Below, in pieces: positions 7,916 to 11,594 of a stretch of DNA of 11,594 nucleotides. Under the pieces are notes generated by a model. It was not told where the DNA came from, searched no databases, and saw nothing but the letters and a program-made list of their open reading frames with translations. Numbering within the stretch: position 1 is the first letter of the stretch; each line of letters opens with the position of its first letter. The DNA is from Spirochaetales bacterium (GTDB lineage Bacteria; Spirochaetota; Spirochaetia; Sphaerochaetales; Sphaerochaetaceae): NCBI GenBank assembly GCA_022771185.1, contig JALFCJ010000033.1:1-11594 (forward strand). The letters are read 5' to 3'. The translations under genes and the position numbers were made by a program.

Positions 7916-8965
7916 ATGGACAGAGTAACTCTAGGTAAAACAGGAATAACAGTATGTCGTAACGGCTTTGGAGCACTGCCTATTCAGCGTATAGGAAAGG
8001 AAGATGCCGCCTATCTTGTGAGAAAAGCATATGAAAACGGAGTAAACTTTTTTGATACTGCCCGTGCATACACAGATAGTGAAGAGAAACTGGGATATGC
8101 GACATCGTCTTTCAGAGACAAAATTTTTATCGCAACTAAGACTGCTGCAAAGAACGGGGAAGATTTAAAGAAAGATTTGGAGACTTCTCTTTCCCTTTTG
8201 AAGACAGATTATATTGATATCTACCAATTCCATAACCCTCCATTCTGCCCGAAACCCGGGGACGGAACTGGATTGTATGAAGCCATGCTGGAGGCAAAGA
8301 ATGAGGGTAAGATAAGACACATCGGTATTACCAACCACCGCCTTGGTGTGGCAAAAGAAGCCATCGAGTCAGGTCTATATGAAACACTGCAGTTTCCTTT
8401 CTCTTATATAAGTGGCGAAAAAGAGATGGAACTATTGGCTATGTGCAGAGAAAAAGAAATGGGCTTTATCGCTATGAAGGGCCTAGCTGGAGGCTTACTT
8501 AATAACAGCCGAGTTTGTTATGCATTTATGTCCCAGTTTGACAATGTCCTTCCTATATGGGGTGTGCAGAGAGAAAGAGAGCTGGATGAGTGGCTCAGCT
8601 ATAACGATAACCCACCAGTTATGGACGAGGAAGTAAAGAGCATTATCGAAAAGGACAGAAAAGAACTCTCAGGAGACTTCTGCCGTGGCTGCGGATACTG
8701 TATGCCATGCCCAATGGGGATACAAATCAGCGAGTGCGCAAGAATGATCCAGATGATCAGACGCTCCCCGTCAGAGGGCCAGCTTGGCACAGACGCCCAG
8801 GCAATGATGGCTAATATCCATAACTGTGTTAAGTGCGGTAAGTGTATGGATAAGTGCCCGTATTCCCTGCCAATCCCTACGCTTTTGGAGAAAAACTTAG
8901 AGGATTATGAAGCTATTATCGAGGGAAGAATTGAAGTCGCTATTACAAAAGACGCCAGAAACTAA
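7916..8965 (+). CDS. Aldo/keto reductase with C-terminal 4Fe-4S dicluster domain
   Basis: This is a cytoplasmic NAD(P)H-dependent oxidoreductase of the aldo/keto reductase superfamily, in the subgroup with a ferredoxin-like tail common in anaerobes. The barrel starts at once (LGKTGITVCRNGFGALPIQ). All four catalytic positions are present: Asp47 (FFDTA), Tyr52 (RAYTDSE), Lys75 (IATKT) and His106 (YQFHNP). The tail has two cysteine sets: Cys256/259/262/265 (CRGCGYCMPCP) and Cys304/307/310/314 (CVKCGKCMDKCP), enough for two 4Fe-4S clusters. The 349 aa are typical. The start is well fixed by GGAGG four bases upstream and by the family N-terminus. Its TAA shares one base with the ATG of the response regulator (TAATG), so the two are probably co-translated; this is the only visible hint of its role. 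The clusters suggest electron exchange with a ferredoxin-type partner. The substrate is unknown. Confidence 0.93.
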   Translation: MDRVTLGKTGITVCRNGFGALPIQRIGKEDAAYLVRKAYENGVNFFDTARAYTDSEEKLGYATSSFRDKIFIATKTAAKNGEDLKKDLETSLSLLKTDYIDIYQFHNPPFCPKPGDGTGLYEAMLEAKNEGKIRHIGITNHRLGVAKEAIESGLYETLQFPFSYISGEKEMELLAMCREKEMGFIAMKGLAGGLLNNSRVCYAFMSQFDNVLPIWGVQRERELDEWLSYNDNPPVMDEEVKSIIEKDRKELSGDFCRGCGYCMPCPMGIQISECARMIQMIRRSPSEGQLGTDAQAMMANIHNCVKCGKCMDKCPYSLPIPTLLEKNLEDYEAIIEGRIEVAITKDARN

Positions 8966-9618
8966 TGAAAACTATTGCTGTCATCGATGACGACGTTTAT
9001 ATCTCTTCGCTCATATCCACGCTTTTGGAGAAGAATGGATATAGAGTGATCAAAGGATATTCAGGAACTGAGGCCCTTCTTCTATTAGAGAAGGAGAGGC
9101 CTGATTTATTGCTGTTGGATTTAATGCTACCTGGGCTCAGTGGGGAAGAAGTTCTATCGAGAACAAAAGATATCCCGGTCATTGTAGTAAGCGCAAAAGA
9201 CAGCCCGAAAGATAAAGTGGCTTCTCTTATGGGAGGAGCTGTAGACTATGTATCAAAGCCCTTTGATAACGATGAGCTGTTAGCCCGAATTGCTCTGAGA
9301 TTAAGAGAGAATATAAAGAAAGAGAAAAGGCTGTACTCCAAGGGGTTTGAACTGGACGAAGAGAGTAGGGAGATAAGGTATCACAATGAGCCTTTGCGAC
9401 TGACAAGGACCGAGTATTCGATTCTAAAACAACTGATGATAATGGATGGCAATACGCTGACTAAGAGTGCTCTTTTGGAACGTATCTCCCACGATACTCC
9501 AGATTGCACTGAAAACTCCTTGAAGCAACATGTAAGTAATCTGAGAAAAAAGATAGAAAAGCTTACTGGTTCCGATAGAATAGAGAACATTTGGGGCGTT
9601 GGATTCAGGTTGATGTAA
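8965..9618 (+). CDS. OmpR/PhoB-family response regulator
   Basis: This is a two-component DNA-binding regulator of 217 aa. The receiver domain (about 1-115) has the acidic pocket Asp8-Asp9-Asp10, phosphoacceptor Asp52 (LLLLDLMLPG), switch residues Ser76 (VIVVSA) and Tyr95, and Lys98 (VSKPF). The C-terminal winged-helix domain (about 125-217) shows LRLTRTEYSILKQL, the recognition-helix region SLKQHVSNLRKKIE and the hairpin end IENIWGVGFRL, typical of the family. The ATG overlaps the reductase stop by one base (TAATG) and no ribosome site is evident, so re-initiation after the reductase is likely. The candidate cognate kinase starts at 11420, beyond the ABC genes. The tandem hexamers at 9622-9649, just after this gene, are a plausible target, which would make it the activator of the transporter genes. 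The pairing is inferred from proximity and from known peptide-sensing modules. Confidence 0.94.
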   Translation: MKTIAVIDDDVYISSLISTLLEKNGYRVIKGYSGTEALLLLEKERPDLLLLDLMLPGLSGEEVLSRTKDIPVIVVSAKDSPKDKVASLMGGAVDYVSKPFDNDELLARIALRLRENIKKEKRLYSKGFELDEESREIRYHNEPLRLTRTEYSILKQLMIMDGNTLTKSALLERISHDTPDCTENSLKQHVSNLRKKIEKLTGSDRIENIWGVGFRLM

Positions 9619-9621
9619 ATC

Positions 9622-9649
9622 TTTACTTTTTCTTGACTATTTGTTGACT
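9622..9649 (+). promoter_or_regulatory. Three direct hexamers at 11-bp spacing, candidate response-regulator operator
   Basis: TTTACT (9622-9627), TTGACT (9633-9638) and TTGACT (9644-9649) start exactly 11 bp apart, so they face the same side of the helix. OmpR/PhoB-type regulators bind head-to-tail to direct repeats of this spacing, and such a regulator ends 4 bases upstream. TTGACT also resembles a -35 box, but the hexamers 16-17 bp downstream are poor -10 boxes, which would suit activator dependence. Regulator binding is inferred. Confidence 0.5.
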
Positions 9650-9659
9650 CCTTTCTTTA

Positions 9660-9680
9660 TCTCTCAGAGAGAGACTCTCT
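9660..9680 (+). repeat. Self-complementary TC/GA tract before the ABC ATPase ribosome site
   Basis: AGAGAG (9668-9673) and CTCTCT (9675-9680) are complementary across one base, and TCTCT (9660-9664) with AGAGA (9666-9670) forms a competing palindrome. As RNA these could be alternative small hairpins next to the ribosome site GGAG (9686-9689). The very short loops require opening of inner pairs. It may be low-complexity sequence only. Confidence 0.3.
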
Positions 9681-9696
9681 ATATAGGAGAATAAAA

Positions 9697-10599
9697 ATGG
9701 ACTATGTACTTGAAACAAAGAGTCTCTTAAAGAGCTATAGGCATGTAGAAGCCTTAAGCGGCGTTGATATGCATGTGCCGAAAGATTCTATTTATGGACT
9801 CGTTGGAAGAAACGGAGCTGGTAAAACTACTTTAATGAGAGTGGTTGCGGGAATGCAGAAAGAGAATGGTGGGACTTACTTACTATTTGGAGTAGACAAA
9901 AACAGTAGAGAGATAAAGAAAGAGAGAAAAAGAGTTGGGGCTATGATCGAGTCTCCTGCAATATTCCACGACCTCTCAGCAGAAGATAATTTGAAGATGC
10001 AGTATAGGATACTGGGACTTCCTTCCTTTGATACAATCCCAGAAATACTCTCTACAGTAGGATTGGAGAACACAGGGAATAAGAAAGCTGGTTCTTTTTC
10101 TTTTGGAATGAAGCAGAGACTTGGAATTGCAATGGCTATTGCAGGAAACCCTGATCTTTTGATTCTGGATGAACCTATAAATGGTTTGGACCCGGAAGCT
10201 ATTGTTGAAATGCGCGAGTTGATCCTACGCCTCAATAGAGAGATGAATATGACAATAATCGTCTCCAGTCATATATTGGACGAGCTGGCTAAAGTAGCCA
10301 CTTACTATGGCTTTATTGATTCAGGAAGAATGGTCAAGGAAGTAAGTGCAGTAGATATGGAGAAAGAGTGCAGAAAGGCGCTGCGAATAAAAGTGGAGTC
10401 CATAGAGAAGTCTGCCATTGCTCTTACTTCACTTGGAAACGACTACTCCGTAATCGACGATAATACACTGGATATTTTTGGTGACATAGGCATAAAAGAA
10501 GTACTAGATGTATTAAGTGGAGCAGGAATAAAGGATATCGAGAAGAGAAACGAGAATCTTGAAGGATATTTTATAAACACAATGGGAGGCTGTGTATGA
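9697..10599 (+). CDS. ABC transporter ATP-binding protein, BcrA/LanF type
   Basis: This is the ATPase subunit driving a membrane transporter, probably for peptide-antibiotic self-protection. Motifs over 300 aa: Walker A GRNGAGKT (37-44), signature SFGMKQR (135-141), Walker B LLILDEP (154-160, Glu159 catalytic), D-loop GLDP (163-166) and H-loop His192 (SSHILDEL). At the usual Q-loop the sequence is GAMIESPAIFHDLSAEDNL, with Glu85 in place of Gln. This 'E-loop' is a reported feature of lantibiotic-immunity ATPases and, with SFGMKQR, places the protein in that group. A C-terminal domain of about 80 aa follows. The ribosome site is GGAG (9686-9689), 7 bases before the ATG. The 3' end overlaps the permease by ATGA. 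The direct hexamers upstream suggest control by the neighbouring regulator. It could instead export another hydrophobic substrate; the substrate class is inferred. Confidence 0.92.
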   Translation: MDYVLETKSLLKSYRHVEALSGVDMHVPKDSIYGLVGRNGAGKTTLMRVVAGMQKENGGTYLLFGVDKNSREIKKERKRVGAMIESPAIFHDLSAEDNLKMQYRILGLPSFDTIPEILSTVGLENTGNKKAGSFSFGMKQRLGIAMAIAGNPDLLILDEPINGLDPEAIVEMRELILRLNREMNMTIIVSSHILDELAKVATYYGFIDSGRMVKEVSAVDMEKECRKALRIKVESIEKSAIALTSLGNDYSVIDDNTLDIFGDIGIKEVLDVLSGAGIKDIEKRNENLEGYFINTMGGCV

Positions 10600-11423
10600 G
10601 ACGACTAATCAGAGCAGACTTGCATAATCTTTTTAAGGATAAATCTTTTTTGATTATATCAATATTTTCATTTCTGTTAGGTGTGTTCATGCCCCTCATT
10701 GGGTTAAAAAACAAGATAAGGTATGATGAGATAACAGTATTTGAGGATGGTTTCTTTATATTTCTTTCTGTCTTTGCGCTTCTGATCCCAGCTTCTGTTT
10801 CGTTTTTTGTTGGAAAAAGCTTTGATTGGGGGACACTGAGAAATAAGATATGCGTGGGGCATAGTAGAATCAGCATATATTTTTCGTTCCTTATAACTTG
10901 TCTGATGGGAACAACGATTCTTGTGGCTCTTTACTTCATCCCATATTTAATACTGGGCTCATTTATGTTGGAAGCTATGGATATTCCCCTAAAGGCTTTC
11001 GTCCTTTTCTTCTTGTCTTCCATACTGGTACTCTTTTCACTGACAGCACTCTCTGTGGCAATAGTGGAGAATATAGAGTCCAGAGTTGTATCAATGGCTA
11101 TAACAATCGTTGTCGTCATCGTACTGTTGATGGTAGGATCTATTGCCGTACAGATGCTGATGGAGCCTGAGATGATCACTAACTCTATGACCATGATAGA
11201 CGGGGAATTTGTATTTGCTGATCCTTATCCAAATCCTCGATATGTGAAAGAGAGCCAGCGCTGGATTTGGGAATTGATGAGAGATTCAATACTTGGAGGT
11301 CAGATACACCAGATTACAGCTCTTGAATGTAACTGGGTAAGTGTATCTCTGTACTCCGTAATAAGTGGAATATTGTGTTCCTTTATTGGCTATATCCTAT
11401 TCAATAGAAAGGATTTAAAATGA
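10596..11423 (+). CDS. ABC-2 type transporter permease, BcrB/LanE-like
   Basis: This is the membrane subunit paired with the preceding ATPase (ATGA overlap). The 275 aa give about six hydrophobic segments: 17-37, 50-73, 92-120, 130-157, 165-187 and 249-269. The short cytoplasmic N-terminus (MRRLIRADLHNLFKDKSF) and the loop WGTLRNKICVGHSRISIY (78-95) after the second helix are typical of ABC-2 permeases of the bacitracin and lantibiotic immunity type, where a D/NGTLRNKI-like loop meets the ATPase. A hydrophilic stretch of about 60 residues between helices five and six (188-248) probably lies outside the membrane. Only one permease is visible before the kinase gene, as in BcrAB, whereas LanFEG sets have two; a second could lie beyond the right edge. 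The stop overlaps the kinase ATG (ATGA), so the three genes are probably translated together. Homology is judged from motif and topology only. Confidence 0.85.
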   Translation: MRRLIRADLHNLFKDKSFLIISIFSFLLGVFMPLIGLKNKIRYDEITVFEDGFFIFLSVFALLIPASVSFFVGKSFDWGTLRNKICVGHSRISIYFSFLITCLMGTTILVALYFIPYLILGSFMLEAMDIPLKAFVLFFLSSILVLFSLTALSVAIVENIESRVVSMAITIVVVIVLLMVGSIAVQMLMEPEMITNSMTMIDGEFVFADPYPNPRYVKESQRWIWELMRDSILGGQIHQITALECNWVSVSLYSVISGILCSFIGYILFNRKDLK

Positions 11424-11594
11424 TAGTTTTATATTCTGTCATTGTTGTATTGTCGATTTTGGTCATCACCCTCGTGTTAAGGGTGGTGACCACAAATATA
11501 GAGATAAGAAATATTATAAGAGATCTTGAAGATATTACAGAGAAAGACACGAATATTCTATTAACCACATCCAGTGGAGACAAAAGCATAAAGA
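11420..11594 (+). CDS. Sensor histidine kinase, N-terminal part (3' truncated by window end)
   Basis: An ATG overlapping the permease stop opens a frame that stays open for 58 codons to the window end. The protein starts with one membrane helix (about residues 2-21, VLYSVIVVLSILVITLVL), followed by a cytoplasmic segment with RNIIRDLEDITEKDTNILLTT (residues 30-50). A single helix with almost no external part, then a stretch of the form IRxIxxxL...TN..L..., is what I know from the short kinases beside lantibiotic and bacitracin-type transporters in Clostridia-like bacteria. Such kinases have DHp and ATPase domains downstream, outside this window. Placement after an ABC pair and near an OmpR-type regulator supports the call. 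The H-box and ATP-binding motifs cannot be seen, so the assignment rests on context and the N-terminal pattern. Confidence 0.68.
   Translation, partial: MIVLYSVIVVLSILVITLVLRVVTTNIEIRNIIRDLEDITEKDTNILLTTSSGDKSIK

Noticed and set aside
9680..9685. TATATA as a -10 box for the ABC operon
   Set aside because: It touches the ribosome site; a start about 7 bases downstream would leave GGAG outside the transcript, and no -35 lies 16-18 bp upstream.
9876..10235. A 119-codon minus-strand open frame opposite the ABC ATPase
   Set aside because: It covers the region encoding the ABC signature and Walker B motifs on the plus strand, and has no family features.

Overview
The window is a gene-dense stretch of bacterial chromosome, moderately AT-rich by eye. 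It uses the standard code: TGA ends several genes and Trp is TGG. I see no insertion sequence, phage gene, RNA gene or CRISPR array. AddAB-type repair, an aldo/keto reductase with two 4Fe-4S motifs, and a lantibiotic/bacitracin-type ABC and two-component set suggest an anaerobic, probably host-associated bacterium. I would look in Bacillota (Clostridia-like) or Spirochaetota. This is inference; nothing here fixes the phylum.

Layout. The left edge (2-382, + strand) holds the 3' part of a DUF3267-type putative zinc metallopeptidase whose HExxH motif lies upstream of the first start codon in the window. It converges, with a 5-base gap, on a minus-strand block running right to left: a MATE efflux transporter (7829-6444), addB (6398-3843) and addA (3846-388). 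addB and addA overlap by ATGA. Together they encode a two-subunit helicase-nuclease for resecting double-strand DNA breaks. The AddB subunit is short (851 aa) and I see no Walker A motif in it, but its iron-sulfur nuclease domain looks complete.

A divergent spacer (7830-7915) separates the MATE gene from a plus-strand block: the aldo/keto reductase (7916-8965), an OmpR/PhoB-type response regulator (8965-9618, joined by a TAATG overlap), then a 78-base spacer. After the spacer come an ABC ATPase (9697-10599), its membrane partner (10596-11423, ATGA overlap) and the start of a sensor histidine kinase (from 11420, ATGA overlap), which runs off the right edge.

How the parts may work together. 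The regulator, ABC pair and kinase look like a peptide-antibiotic sensing and self-protection module. The ATPase has Glu where most ABC proteins have the Q-loop Gln, as reported for LanF/BcrA-type immunity transporters. The kinase start resembles the short one-helix kinases linked to such transporters. The most interesting non-coding signal is a set of three hexamers (TTTACT, TTGACT, TTGACT) spaced exactly 11 bp apart in the spacer between regulator and ATPase. That is the geometry expected of an operator for an OmpR/PhoB-family regulator. The kinase is therefore separated from its probable regulator by the transporter genes and a candidate regulated promoter, and the regulator is tied to a metabolic gene.
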